From assembly GCA_046541415.1 (NCBI GenBank), contig JBKHDI010000002.1:62001-126000 (forward strand): a DNA stretch of 64,000 nt, written 5' to 3'. The notes beneath the pieces were generated by a model. The model made no database searches, was not told where the DNA came from, and was given only the letters and a program-made list of their open reading frames with translations. Shown here piece after piece: positions 37,132-45,803 of this stretch. A program made the position numbers and the translations under genes. The DNA comes from CAZOVB01 sp046541415. Lineage in GTDB: Bacteria; Planctomycetota; Phycisphaerae; SM23-33. Numbering within the stretch: position 1 is the first letter of the stretch; each line of letters opens with the position of its first letter.

Positions 37132-37635
37132 GTGGGACGCTTCCGCAATAACAATCGATTCGAAGACAACAGCCCCTTCGAAGACAACGTCGTTCAGATC
37201 TACCGCTGCTCGAAGGTCGTCAAGGGCGGCCGACGGTTCAGCTTCGCTGCCCTCGTCGTCGTCGGCGACCGCAACGGGAAGATCGGCATGGGATACGGCA
37301 AGGCCAACGAGGTGCCCAACGCCGTGGAGAAGGCCGTCGCCGAGGCGCGCAAGAGCGTCATCGACATCAACCTTCGCGGCTCGACCATCCCGCACCCGGT
37401 CAAGGGCCAGTTCGGCGCTTCGACCGTGCTGCTGGTCCCCGCCTCGCCGGGTACCGGCGTGATCGCAGGCAAGAAAATCGCCCCGATGCTCCACCTGGCC
37501 GGGATCGCCGACGTGCTGACCAAGGCACACGGCTCGACGTGTCCGAAGAACATTGTCAAGGCCACCCTCAACGCCCTCAAGAAGCTCCGCACCCGCGATA
37601 TGGTCGCCGAGCTTCGCGGAGTGACGATCGAATGA
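37132..37635 (+). CDS. rpsE: Ribosomal protein S5
   Basis: 167 residues from the GTG at 37132 after AGGAGAG. Double-stranded-RNA-binding domain with RRFSFAALVVVGDRNGKIGMGYGKA split over 36-61, then APGTG-type loop (SPGTGVIAGKKIAPMLHLAGI). Its stop overlaps the rplO start by four bases, which leaves no room for rpmD (L30). Confidence 0.97.
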   Translation: MGRFRNNNRFEDNSPFEDNVVQIYRCSKVVKGGRRFSFAALVVVGDRNGKIGMGYGKANEVPNAVEKAVAEARKSVIDINLRGSTIPHPVKGQFGASTVLLVPASPGTGVIAGKKIAPMLHLAGIADVLTKAHGSTCPKNIVKATLNALKKLRTRDMVAELRGVTIE

Positions 37636-38078
37636 AACTCGACGAGATTTTGAAAAAAGCCGGCAAATACAAGTCCCGCAAGCGCGTCGGTCGCGGCTCG
37701 GGCTCGGGGATGGGCAAGACGTCCACCCGCGGGCACAAGGGCTACGGCCAGCGGGCCGGGGCCAAGAAGAACCTCGGATTCGAGGGTGGGCAGAACCCGG
37801 CGATCGCCCGGCTGCCGAAGCGCGGCTTCAGCAACGCCGCCTTCAAAACCACCTTCCAGGTTGTCAACGTCGATGACCTGCAGGCTCGTTTCGAAGACGG
37901 CGATACCGTCAACCCCGAAGCCCTGGCCAAGGCGGGCCTGATCGGCGATGCCGACAAGCCCGTCAAGATCCTCGGCGACGGCGAGCTGAGCAAGAAACTT
38001 ACCGTAACGGCCGACAAGTGCTCCGCATCGGCTGCCAAGAAGATCCAAGAGGCCGGCGGTACGGTCCAGGTCGTCTGA
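37632..38078 (+). CDS. rplO: Ribosomal protein L15
   Basis: 148 residues from the ATG at 37632. Gly/Arg-rich start KRVGRGSGSGMGKTSTRGHKG and the NPAIARLPKRGFSN motif identify L15. Translationally coupled to rpsE (ATGA). 37 bases upstream of secY, the usual neighbour. Confidence 0.97.
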   Translation: MKLDEILKKAGKYKSRKRVGRGSGSGMGKTSTRGHKGYGQRAGAKKNLGFEGGQNPAIARLPKRGFSNAAFKTTFQVVNVDDLQARFEDGDTVNPEALAKAGLIGDADKPVKILGDGELSKKLTVTADKCSASAAKKIQEAGGTVQVV

Positions 38079-38115
38079 CCCCAAGCCAATCCCGCTGGCG
38101 AAGGATACGCCGCAA

Positions 38116-39684
38116 ATGAGATTCCGAACATTCCAAATCCTGACGGGCCTGATGGTAGGTGCCCTGGCGCTCTACGTGGCCGGATCGGCCGCGTATGAGA
38201 TGGCCACCGGCGGCCTGGGTACGGGCGAGCTGATCGAGTCGATCCTGCGCATCGTGCTGGGTCTGGCGATCTTCGGAACCTGGTACTACTGCTGCCTGGC
38301 CAAGTCGGGTATCCACCGGATCCTGGAGAACATCTTCTCGATCCCGGAACTGCTCAAGAAGATCGGCTTTACGCTGGGCCTGCTGTGCATCTACCGCATC
38401 GGCTTCCACATTCCGCTGCCCGGTCTGGACCCCGGTGCCGTCAAAGACGCCATGCGCGGCGCCGGCGAGGGCATGTTCGGAGAGGCCCTGCAGTACCTGA
38501 GCATCTTCTCCGGCGGTAACCTCTCGCAGGCCACGCTGTTCGGGCTGGGCATCATGCCCTATATCTCCGCCTCGATTATCCTCCAACTTCTGACCACGGT
38601 CGTCCCCTCGCTGGAAAAGCTCAGCAAGGAAGGCCCCGCCGGTCGCAAGAAGATCCAGGAATACACCCGCTACCTGACCGTGTTGCTCTGCATCGTCCAG
38701 GGCTCGGTGTTCATGCGGATGATGACCGGCGGCGAGGGCGGCCTGGTCTATCCCGAATACGTCGGGCAGATATACATTTACATGCTGGGCATCGTGGGCC
38801 TGACCACCGGAACGCTGTTTCTGATGTGGCTGGGCGAGCAGATCGACGAATACGGCATCGGCAACGGCATCAGCCTGCTGATCATGGCCGGCATCGTCGT
38901 CCGCCTGCCCGGTGCGATCATGCAACTGGCATCGCGGAGCACGCTGAGCCTGACCAGCGCGGGCGGCGAGAGAGACATCGGCCTGCTGAAGATCCTCTTC
39001 CTGATCGGCGGATTCATCTTCGTCGTCGCCGGTGCGATCCTGATTACCCAGGGCCAACGCCGGATCCGGATCACCCAGGCCAAGCAGGCCCGGGGCCGAC
39101 GGATGACCGCCGGCGGCAGCCACTACATGCCCCTGCGGGTCAACCATGGCGGCGTCATGCCGATCATCTTCGCCTCTTCGCTGATGATCTTCCCCGGCGT
39201 GATCGTCGGCTGGCTGATCAACTGGCTGGGCCACGGGCCGATCCTCTCGCCCCTGGCCAACGGCTTCCAGACGGGCCAATACCTGCACACCGTGCTGTAC
39301 ATCGTGCTGATCTTCTTCTTCGCCTACTTCTGGACGACGGTTCAGTTCCGGCCTCGCGACATGGCCGACCAGCTTCGTGACTACGGCCACTTCATCCCGG
39401 GCCTGCGTCCGGGTCGCCGGACGGCGGAGTACCTCGAGCGGGTGATGGAGCGTATCACCTACGCCGGAGCCGCCTTCCTGGCGGTCATCGCGGTCTTGCC
39501 GATGGTGATCAGCACGGCGATGGAAATCCCGTTCTCGATCTCGGCGTTCCTGGGCGGCACGGGCCTGCTGATTACGATTTCAGTCACGTTGGACCTGGTC
39601 CAGCGGATCGAGGCGAACCTGGTAATGCGAAACTATGGTGGGTTCCTTGGCGGATCTGCCCGGATCAAGGGAGCACGAGGTTGA
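38116..39684 (+). CDS. secY: Sec translocase channel SecY with N-terminal extension
   Basis: 522 residues against about 430-450. The canonical start corresponds to residue ~64 (ILENIFSIPELLKKIGFTLGLL). Before it are two extra hydrophobic segments (about 8-27 and 41-61). The channel body is standard: FSGGNLSQATLFGLGIMPYISA (plug region and helix 2), GIGNGISLLI, RRMTAGGSHYMPLRVN and GGTGLLITISVTLDLVQRIEANL. An ATG with AAGGA supports the long start. It forms the protein-conducting pore with SecE. The stop overlaps the adk TTG. Confidence 0.96.
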   Translation: MRFRTFQILTGLMVGALALYVAGSAAYEMATGGLGTGELIESILRIVLGLAIFGTWYYCCLAKSGIHRILENIFSIPELLKKIGFTLGLLCIYRIGFHIPLPGLDPGAVKDAMRGAGEGMFGEALQYLSIFSGGNLSQATLFGLGIMPYISASIILQLLTTVVPSLEKLSKEGPAGRKKIQEYTRYLTVLLCIVQGSVFMRMMTGGEGGLVYPEYVGQIYIYMLGIVGLTTGTLFLMWLGEQIDEYGIGNGISLLIMAGIVVRLPGAIMQLASRSTLSLTSAGGERDIGLLKILFLIGGFIFVVAGAILITQGQRRIRITQAKQARGRRMTAGGSHYMPLRVNHGGVMPIIFASSLMIFPGVIVGWLINWLGHGPILSPLANGFQTGQYLHTVLYIVLIFFFAYFWTTVQFRPRDMADQLRDYGHFIPGLRPGRRTAEYLERVMERITYAGAAFLAVIAVLPMVISTAMEIPFSISAFLGGTGLLITISVTLDLVQRIEANLVMRNYGGFLGGSARIKGARG

Positions 39685-40337
39685 GAATCATACTGATGGG
39701 ACCGCCCGGAGCGGGCAAGGGTACGCAGGCCAAGAAGCTCGTCGACGAGTTCGGCATGACACACCTGTCCAGCGGCGACATCTTCCGGGCAGAGAAGGCC
39801 TCCGGCAGCGACCTGGGCCAGAAGCTCGACGAGTACATGAGCGCCGGCAAGCTGGTTCCCGACGAGATCGTCGTGGAGATGATGGCCAAGGCCATCACCA
39901 ACGCCGACTCCGATGCGGGGTTGATGCTGGACGGCTTCCCGCGGACTGTAGCCCAGGCCGAGGCGCTGGATGAACAGCTGGCCAAGGCGGGCAAGCAGAT
40001 GGACGCAGCGGTGGTGATCGTGGTCCCGGATGACGAAATTGTCAAGCGGATTACCGGTCGACGCAGTTGCCCCAAGTGCGGCAAAGTGTATCATGTAGAG
40101 TTCATGCCCCCCAAGAACGACAACGTCTGCGACGATGACGGCACGGAGCTGGTCCAGCGGGGCGACGACAACGAAGAGACCGTCCGCGAGCGTCTGGCGA
40201 CCTACCACAAGCAGACCCAGCCGGTGATCGGCTACTACGAAGACAAGGACGCGGTCGATGTCGTCAAGGTCGACGGAAGCGACACGCCCGATGCTGTAAG
40301 CGGTAAGCTGATCGCCGCGTTGAAAGAACTACAATAA
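39681..40337 (+). CDS. adk: Adenylate kinase, zinc-lid type
   Basis: 218 residues from the TTG at 39681. Interconverts AMP + ATP with 2 ADP. P-loop GPPGAGKGTQ (7-16), DGFPRT near 84-89. The lid carries a Cys130-Cys133-Cys150-Asp153 set, the zinc-binding pattern known from Gram-positive enzymes. Usual position between secY and map. Confidence 0.97.
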   Translation: MRIILMGPPGAGKGTQAKKLVDEFGMTHLSSGDIFRAEKASGSDLGQKLDEYMSAGKLVPDEIVVEMMAKAITNADSDAGLMLDGFPRTVAQAEALDEQLAKAGKQMDAAVVIVVPDDEIVKRITGRRSCPKCGKVYHVEFMPPKNDNVCDDDGTELVQRGDDNEETVRERLATYHKQTQPVIGYYEDKDAVDVVKVDGSDTPDAVSGKLIAALKELQ

Positions 40338-40357
40338 CGTCGGAGAGTTGCGCGACT

Positions 40358-41140
40358 TTGGCTATCCGACTGAAGACACACGAGCAGATTGAGCAGATGC
40401 GCAAGGCCGGCCGAGTGGTCCGCAAGGTGCTCAACCGGATCGGCCAGATGGTCGCCCCCGGGGTTACGACCCTGGAGTTGGACCAGGCTGCCGAAGATCT
40501 TTGCATCGCCAACGGCGCGGTGTGCCTTTTCAAGGGCGTGCCGGGCCGGGGCGGAGCCGGGCCTTTTCCGGGCAGCATTTGCGCTTCGGTCAACGACGAG
40601 ATCGTCCATGGGATACCCTCGTCGGACCGAGTGATACAGGATGGCGACATTGTCAGCATCGACTTCGGCGTGAAGCTCGACGGTTGGTGCGGCGATGCGG
40701 CCGAGACGTTCGTCGTCGGCGACGTGGACGCGGAGGTCCGCAAGCTGGTGGACGTTACGAAAAACACGCTTTGCCTGGCCATTGAGATGATTCAGCCGGA
40801 CGGTCTTTGGAGCGACGTGGCTGCAGCGATGCAGGAGTACGTCGAATCCCAGGGCCTCTCGGTGGTCCGCGAGTTTGTCGGACATGGCATCGGCCAGGAG
40901 ATGCACGAGGATCCGAAGATCCCCAACTGGGTGTCTCCGGAGCTCAAGCGTCGGGAGATCCGGCTTCGTCCGGGGACGGTGCTGGCGATAGAGCCGATGG
41001 TGAACATGGGCACGCCGAAAGCCAAGTGTCTCTCCGACGGTTGGACGGTGGTAACGGCCGACCGGAAGCCTTCGGCGCATTTTGAGAACACCGTGGCGAT
41101 CCTGGAAGAGGGCGTTGCGGTATTAACGGCGGAAGAATAA
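40358..41140 (+). CDS. map: Methionine aminopeptidase, type I
   Basis: 260 residues from the TTG at 40358 after GGAGAG. Removes N-terminal Met from new proteins. Metal ligands are visible: two Asp (in SIDFG and WCGDAA), His in GHGIGQEMHE, Glu in LAIEPMVNMG and Glu in HFENTVAI. Only 35 bases separate it from rpmJ, so infA, which often stands here, is absent. Confidence 0.97.
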   Translation: MAIRLKTHEQIEQMRKAGRVVRKVLNRIGQMVAPGVTTLELDQAAEDLCIANGAVCLFKGVPGRGGAGPFPGSICASVNDEIVHGIPSSDRVIQDGDIVSIDFGVKLDGWCGDAAETFVVGDVDAEVRKLVDVTKNTLCLAIEMIQPDGLWSDVAAAMQEYVESQGLSVVREFVGHGIGQEMHEDPKIPNWVSPELKRREIRLRPGTVLAIEPMVNMGTPKAKCLSDGWTVVTADRKPSAHFENTVAILEEGVAVLTAEE

Positions 41141-41175
41141 AAGAAGTTACGGTCTACAACCCTACAGGTAGAACC

Positions 41176-41289
41176 ATGAAAGTACGATCGTCGGTCAAGA
41201 GAATTTGCGAGAATTGCCGGGTCATCCGGCGCAAGGGCGTGGTGCGGATCATCTGCACCAACCCGAAGCACAAGCAGCGTCAGGGCTGA
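41176..41289 (+). CDS. rpmJ: Ribosomal protein L36
   Basis: 37 residues (MKVRSSVKRICENCRVIRRK...), zinc form: Cys11, Cys14, Cys27 and His32 all present. Small 50S protein, below the size cut of many gene finders. Conserved place directly before rpsM. Confidence 0.97.
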   Translation: MKVRSSVKRICENCRVIRRKGVVRIICTNPKHKQRQG

Positions 41290-41312
41290 TTCCGCGAGCA
41301 AGGAGATAGACT

Positions 41313-41696
41313 ATGCCACGTGTGGCAGGTGTAACGATTCCCGATAACAAGCAGGTACGAATTGCCCTGCGGTACATTCACGGCGTGGGCCCGAAGTTTG
41401 CGGACGAGATCTGCGGCAAGATGGGTGTCGAGCCGGATCGCAAGGCCAAGGACCTGACCGAAGAAGAACTGGCCCGCCTGGCCAATGTGCTGGAAAGCGA
41501 CTATGTGATCGAAGGTGCCCTTCGTCGCCAGGTCAGCCAGGACATTGCCCGCCTGCGAGACATCAACTGCTATCGCGGCCAGCGTCACCGTCGCGGCCTG
41601 CCCGTTCGGGGCCAGCGGACCAAGACCAATGCCCGTACGCGGAAGGGCCCGAGAAAGACAGTTGCCGGCAAGAAGTCGGTCAAGGAGATGCGGTAA
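41313..41696 (+). CDS. rpsM: Ribosomal protein S13
   Basis: 127 residues. 30S head protein in bridge B1. Starts MPRVAGVTIPDNKQVRIALRY. Contains RGQRHRRGLPVRGQRTKTNARTRKG across residues 88-112 and ends basic. First gene of the alpha block; 23 bases after rpmJ. Confidence 0.97.
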   Translation: MPRVAGVTIPDNKQVRIALRYIHGVGPKFADEICGKMGVEPDRKAKDLTEEELARLANVLESDYVIEGALRRQVSQDIARLRDINCYRGQRHRRGLPVRGQRTKTNARTRKGPRKTVAGKKSVKEMR

Positions 41697-41699
41697 GCC

Positions 41700-42092
41700 A
41701 TGGCCCAGTCCAGATCACGCAGAACACGAAGAGTCAAGCGCAACGTCTCGCGTGGGATTGTCCACGTCAAGGCGACGTTCAACAACACGCTGATCACGAT
41801 CACCGACACCAACGGCGACGTGATTGCCTCCGCCTCGGCCGGCTCGGTCGGCGGGTTCAAGGGTTCGAGAAAGTCGACCCCCTTCGCCGCCGGTGTGGCT
41901 GCGGAAAATGCCGCCAACAAGGCCAAGAAGATGGGCCTGATCGAGGTGGAAGTCAAAGTCAACGGTCCTGGCAGCGGGCGCGAAAACGCCGTCTCGGCCT
42001 TGCAGTCTGCCGGACTGAAGGTCCTGTCGATCGAAGATGTCACGCCGATTCCGCACAACGGATGTCGGCCGCGCAAAAAACGCAGGGTTTAA
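41700..42092 (+). CDS. rpsK: Ribosomal protein S11
   Basis: 130 residues. Platform protein near the E site. GIVHVKATFNNTLITITD, FKGSRKSTPFAAGVAAENAA and PHNGCRPRKKRRV are all family standards. Starts three bases after the rpsM stop. Confidence 0.97.
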   Translation: MAQSRSRRTRRVKRNVSRGIVHVKATFNNTLITITDTNGDVIASASAGSVGGFKGSRKSTPFAAGVAAENAANKAKKMGLIEVEVKVNGPGSGRENAVSALQSAGLKVLSIEDVTPIPHNGCRPRKKRRV

Positions 42093-42121
42093 CCCAGAGA
42101 ATATAAGGAAGGCACTGCACG

Positions 42122-42745
42122 ATGGGACGCTATACCGGACCCACAGACAAACTCAGCCGCCGCGAAGGCGTCAACCTCATGCTCAAGGGCGCCCGCTCGG
42201 AAAGCGGCAAGCTCGAGCGTCGACTCAGTTCGCCGCCCGGGATGCACCCCTGGCGCCGCGGACGGACCAGCGAATATGGACAGCGGCTCCGCGAGAAGCA
42301 GAAACTCAAACGCTACTACGGCGTGCGGGAAAAGCAGTTCCAGCGATACTATCACCTGGCCGAACGGACCCGGGGCAACACGGCAGCGGCGCTGCTGAGC
42401 ATCCTCGAACGCCGGCTGGACAACGTGGTCTACAAGCTCGGTTTCGCCGAGTCTCGCCCGGCTGCGAGGCAGACGGTCGCCCACGGGCACATTTACGTCA
42501 ACGGCCGCCGGTGCAACATTGCCAGCTACCTCGTCTGTGTAGGCGACAAGATTTCCGTCAAGCCCTCGGAAAAGTCCAAGGGCCTGATCCGGCGTCGCCT
42601 GGAAGAGCTGGGCGATCCGCATCTGCAGGGCTGGCTGAGTTTGGACATGCCCAAGCTCGAGGCAGGAATCCTCGCCATGCCGACCAGTGAAGACGTCATG
42701 CTGCCGATGGACATCCAGCTGGTCATCGAATTCTGCAGCCGCTGA
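42122..42745 (+). CDS. rpsD: Ribosomal protein S4
   Basis: 207 residues. 16S-binding assembly initiator and, in E. coli, the repressor of the alpha operon. S4 RNA-binding domain at about 95-155 with RLDNVVYKLGFAESRPAARQTVAHGHI split. Here the N-terminal zinc cysteines are absent. Long N-terminal extension resembles the usual form. Confidence 0.96.
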   Translation: MGRYTGPTDKLSRREGVNLMLKGARSESGKLERRLSSPPGMHPWRRGRTSEYGQRLREKQKLKRYYGVREKQFQRYYHLAERTRGNTAAALLSILERRLDNVVYKLGFAESRPAARQTVAHGHIYVNGRRCNIASYLVCVGDKISVKPSEKSKGLIRRRLEELGDPHLQGWLSLDMPKLEAGILAMPTSEDVMLPMDIQLVIEFCSR

Positions 42746-42812
42746 GCAACAAGACGTTTTCTGCCAGAGACAACCACAATCACCACCCAACCAGGATGGG
42801 AGGCTAAGGTCA

Positions 42813-43832
42813 ATGCGAATCAGGTGGCGTGGCCTAGAACTACCGACACGGGTCGTCAGCGACGAAGAAGTTTCGACCCCCCGATATGGAAAATTTCTCG
42901 TCGAACCGTTTGAACGCGGGTTCGGCACGACGGTGGGCAATGCGCTGCGGCGCATCCTGCTGAGCAGCTTGGAAGGCGCTGCGGTAACCGAGATCAAGCT
43001 GGCCGGGGCGGACCATGAATTCATGGCCCTGCCCGGCGTGCTGGATGATGTCACCGATATCATCCTGAACATCAAGCAGCTGGTCGTCAAATCGCACTCG
43101 GATGAACCCAAGACCCTGCACATCCACAGCGAGGTCAAGGGCCCGATTACGGCTGAGATGATCGAAACCGACCCGTCGATCGAGGTGATCAACACCGACC
43201 TGGTCATCGCGACGTTGACCGACAACGTCCCGTTCGACCTGGAAATGATCGTCGAGACGGGGCGGGGCTTCGTTCCGGCCGAGGAACGCCTCGAAACCGA
43301 CGAAGACGTTGAGCACGGCGTGATCGTGATCGACTCGGCCTTCTCGCCGGTTACGCGTGTGCGGTACAACACCGAGAACACCCGCGTGGGCCAGAAGACC
43401 AACTACGACCGGCTGGTGCTGGAGGTCTGGACCAATGGCACGATCACGCCGGAGATGGCGATGGTCGAGGCGGCCAAGATCCTCCGCAAGCACCTCAACC
43501 CGTTCGTGCAGTACTTCGAGCTGGGTGAGCAGATCGTCGAATCCGGGGCCAGCGAGGCCGACGAGGAAATCGACCAGGAACTGCAGAACAAGCTCGACAT
43601 GAGCGTACACGAGTTGGACCTCTCGGTCCGTGCCAACAACTGCCTCGAATCGGCCAAGGTCGAGACGGTGCGGGATCTGGTACAGTACCAGGAGGGCGAC
43701 CTGTTGAAGATTCGCAGCTTCGGCAAGACCTCCCTGCGGGAAGTCAAACGCAAGCTGACGGACCTGGGCCTGACGCTGGGCATGAAAGTGCCGCAGTCCA
43801 GCAGCTCCGAGGCCGTTGAAGTCGAAGGCTGA
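42813..43832 (+). CDS. rpoA: RNA polymerase alpha subunit
   Basis: 339 residues from the ATG at 42813 (MRIRWRGLELPTRV); the longer upstream frame lies in rpsD. N-terminal dimerisation domain with FERGFGTTVGNALRRILLSSLEGAAV (about 32-57), an acidic linker, and a C-terminal helix-hairpin-helix domain (LDLSVRANNCLESAKVETVRDLVQ) for promoter UP elements and activators. 67 bases after rpsD. Confidence 0.98.
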   Translation: MRIRWRGLELPTRVVSDEEVSTPRYGKFLVEPFERGFGTTVGNALRRILLSSLEGAAVTEIKLAGADHEFMALPGVLDDVTDIILNIKQLVVKSHSDEPKTLHIHSEVKGPITAEMIETDPSIEVINTDLVIATLTDNVPFDLEMIVETGRGFVPAEERLETDEDVEHGVIVIDSAFSPVTRVRYNTENTRVGQKTNYDRLVLEVWTNGTITPEMAMVEAAKILRKHLNPFVQYFELGEQIVESGASEADEEIDQELQNKLDMSVHELDLSVRANNCLESAKVETVRDLVQYQEGDLLKIRSFGKTSLREVKRKLTDLGLTLGMKVPQSSSSEAVEVEG

Positions 43833-43878
43833 GCAGAGAACGTACGGCACGTAACGTAGAACACAGGAAGTTACCGAT

Positions 43879-44523
43879 ATGCGTCACCGATTCGCGGGCA
43901 AACATCTGGGCCGAACGCCAAGCCACCGGCTGGCAATGCGGAGAAATCTGGCCGGTTCGATCATCGAACACGGCGCGGTGGTTACCACCATGGCCAAGGC
44001 CAAGGACATCCGCCGGTTCGTCGAGAAACTCATCACCATCGCCAAGCAGGACACGCTGGCATCTCGCCGGCGGATCAAATCGATGCTCGGTGAGCGGGAG
44101 ATCGTGCCGGTCGAAGACGGCATACCCCTGCCGGCGCTGAAGAAGTCCGAACGCGTGACCGTGCTGACCAAACTGATCAGCGAGATCGCCCCTCGCTTTG
44201 CCGACCGCAACGGCGGCTATACCCGGATCATCCGCCTCGGCGAGACCCGCATCGGCGACGCCGGCGAAAAGGTCATGATCCAGCTTCTGGGCGAAGAAGA
44301 CGAGGCCGGCGAGGCCGGCGCCAAGCCCCGCAGCCAGCGCCGCAAACGCGCTGCCAAACGCTACCAGGCCGCCAAGGCGGCCGCCGGCGGAGCCGCAACC
44401 GCCCAGGCCGGGAAGAAGCAAAAGCCTGAACAGAAAGAACCTGCCGCCGAGGCCCCGGCCGAAGAAGAAGCCGACGACCAGCAGCAAGAAGACCAACAGC
44501 AGGACGAGGAAAAGAGCGAGTAG
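43879..44523 (+). CDS. rplQ: Ribosomal protein L17 with charged C-terminal tail
   Basis: 214 residues against about 115-130. The core to residue ~138 is normal (MRHRFAGKHLGRTPSHRLAMRRNL start, PRFADRNGGYTRIIRLGETRIGD). Then come an Arg/Lys/Ala segment and an Ala/Glu/Gln tail ending in EEEADDQQQEDQQQDEEKSE. L17 sits near the tunnel exit, so the tail could reach nascent chains or factors. Last gene of the supercluster, followed by a strong terminator. Confidence 0.95.
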   Translation: MRHRFAGKHLGRTPSHRLAMRRNLAGSIIEHGAVVTTMAKAKDIRRFVEKLITIAKQDTLASRRRIKSMLGEREIVPVEDGIPLPALKKSERVTVLTKLISEIAPRFADRNGGYTRIIRLGETRIGDAGEKVMIQLLGEEDEAGEAGAKPRSQRRKRAAKRYQAAKAAAGGAATAQAGKKQKPEQKEPAAEAPAEEEADDQQQEDQQQDEEKSE

Positions 44524-44557
44524 TCGCCAACAGCCTCGCCTTGCCCGTATGATAATG

Positions 44558-44592
44558 GAGCCCGCGGCCGGAGATGGCCGTGGGCTCGTTTT
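44558..44592 (+). terminator. Strong intrinsic terminator ending the ribosomal supercluster
   Basis: 12-bp stem GAGCCCGCGGCC/GGCCGTGGGCTC (one G-U pair) around loop GGAGAT, followed by GTTTT. Stands 34 bases after the rplQ stop. Confidence 0.85.
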
Positions 44593-44626
44593 GCATCGTC
44601 ATCTACACCAGCAGCGGAGGATGAGC

Positions 44627-45040
44627 ATGTCGGAGAACTGTATTTTCTGCAAGATCGCAGCCGGGCAGATCCCGGCGGTCAAGGTATGGGAGGATGAGGC
44701 GTGCGTGGCCTTCATGGACATCGGCCCGCTGGCCGAGGGACACGTGCTGCTGATCCCCAGGGACCACGCCGAGACGGTCGATCAGCTCTCAGCCGAACAG
44801 GCGGGCCGGATGCTGTCCCACTTGCCTGCCCTGGTCAAAGCGGTCGAATCGGCCACGGGCTGTGCGGGGCTCAACGTGCTGCAGAACAACGGCAAGGCCG
44901 CCCACCAGGAGGTCATGCACGTGCATTTCCACCTGATCCCGCGGGAAGAGGGAGATGCCTTCCAGTTCAATTGGCCGGCAGGGCAGTACCCCGAAGGGCG
45001 GGCCGAGCAGTTGGCAGAGAAGATCAAGGCGGAACTGTAA
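44627..45040 (+). CDS. HIT-family nucleotide hydrolase/transferase
   Basis: 137 residues from the ATG at 44627, six bases after GGAGG; the ATG six bases earlier overlaps poorly with the site. Contains the histidine triad HVHFH near residue 108 and the N-terminal CIFCKIAAGQIP typical of HinT/HIT proteins, which cleave purine nucleoside phosphoramidates or dinucleoside polyphosphates. Cytoplasmic. It lies just behind the rplQ terminator, so it probably has its own promoter, which I could not place firmly. Confidence 0.92.
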   Translation: MSENCIFCKIAAGQIPAVKVWEDEACVAFMDIGPLAEGHVLLIPRDHAETVDQLSAEQAGRMLSHLPALVKAVESATGCAGLNVLQNNGKAAHQEVMHVHFHLIPREEGDAFQFNWPAGQYPEGRAEQLAEKIKAEL

Positions 45041-45062
45041 GCAGAGGGGGAGTCGCCGAGGG

Positions 45063-45079
45063 CCCGGCAGTTCGCCGGG
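45063..45079. terminator. Hairpin between convergent HIT and regulator genes
   Basis: Perfect stem CCCGGC-AGTTC-GCCGGG in the 46-base gap between two converging genes. No T tract on either side, so activity is uncertain. Confidence 0.35.
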
Positions 45080-45086
45080 GGCAGCG

Positions 45087-45803
45087 TCAGGCGTTTTCGT
45101 GCTGCTCTTCCTCGTTGGCCAGGCGATAGCCGATGCCGCGCACCGTCCGGATGTAGCTGCGGGCGTCGCCGAGTTTACGGCGCAGGGCGGCCATGTGCAC
45201 GTCGATGGTCCGGTCGGTTACGACCGCGTCGACGCCGAGGGCCTGGTCGATCAGCTGGTTCCGTGTCAGCACGCGTCCGCGGGCGCTGAGGATGGCCGAG
45301 AGCAGGCGGAATTCCGTGAGGGTCAGCTGGACAGGTTCGCCGTCGACCTCGACCTGGTGGCGGTCCCGATCGATGGCGATCGGCCCGGCCCGAAGGGTGT
45401 CAACGGCGGGCGTTTCGGCGTCTTGTCTTTCTGCCCGACGCAGCAGGGCGGCGACTCGGGCCATCAGAACCGACATGCTGAAGGGTTTGGTAACATAGTC
45501 GTCGGCCCCGACGTGCAGGCCCAGGACGATGTCGCTTTCCTCGCTCTTGGCGGTCAGCATGAGGATGGGGATTTTCGCGGTCTTGGGATCTTCCCGCATC
45601 TTCGAGGCCACGTCCGTACCGGACATACGGGGCAGCATGAGGTCGAGGATCACCAGGTCGGGTTGCTGGTCGCGGATTTTGTCCAGCCCCGCCCGGCCGT
45701 CCAGGGCGATGTCGACCTGGTAGTTCTCTCGTTGCAGTCGCATGGCCAGCAGTTCGGCCATGTCCTGCTCGTCTTCTACGATGATCACATTGCGATTGGA
45801 CAT
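45087..45803 (-). CDS. PhoB/OmpR-family response regulator
   Basis: 238 residues from the ATG at 45803. Receiver domain with acidic pocket Glu10-Asp11, phospho-acceptor Asp54 in LVILDLMLPRM, and the conserved Lys in VTKPFS. A winged-helix DNA-binding domain follows, with TLTEFRLLSAIL and RTIDVHMAALRRKLGDARSYIRTVRGIGYRL in sequence. No histidine kinase adjoins it. Divergent from phoU across 277 bases, so a phosphate-response regulator (PhoB/PhoP-like) is likely but not proven. Confidence 0.88.
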   Translation of the reverse strand: MSNRNVIIVEDEQDMAELLAMRLQRENYQVDIALDGRAGLDKIRDQQPDLVILDLMLPRMSGTDVASKMREDPKTAKIPILMLTAKSEESDIVLGLHVGADDYVTKPFSMSVLMARVAALLRRAERQDAETPAVDTLRAGPIAIDRDRHQVEVDGEPVQLTLTEFRLLSAILSARGRVLTRNQLIDQALGVDAVVTDRTIDVHMAALRRKLGDARSYIRTVRGIGYRLANEEEQHENA

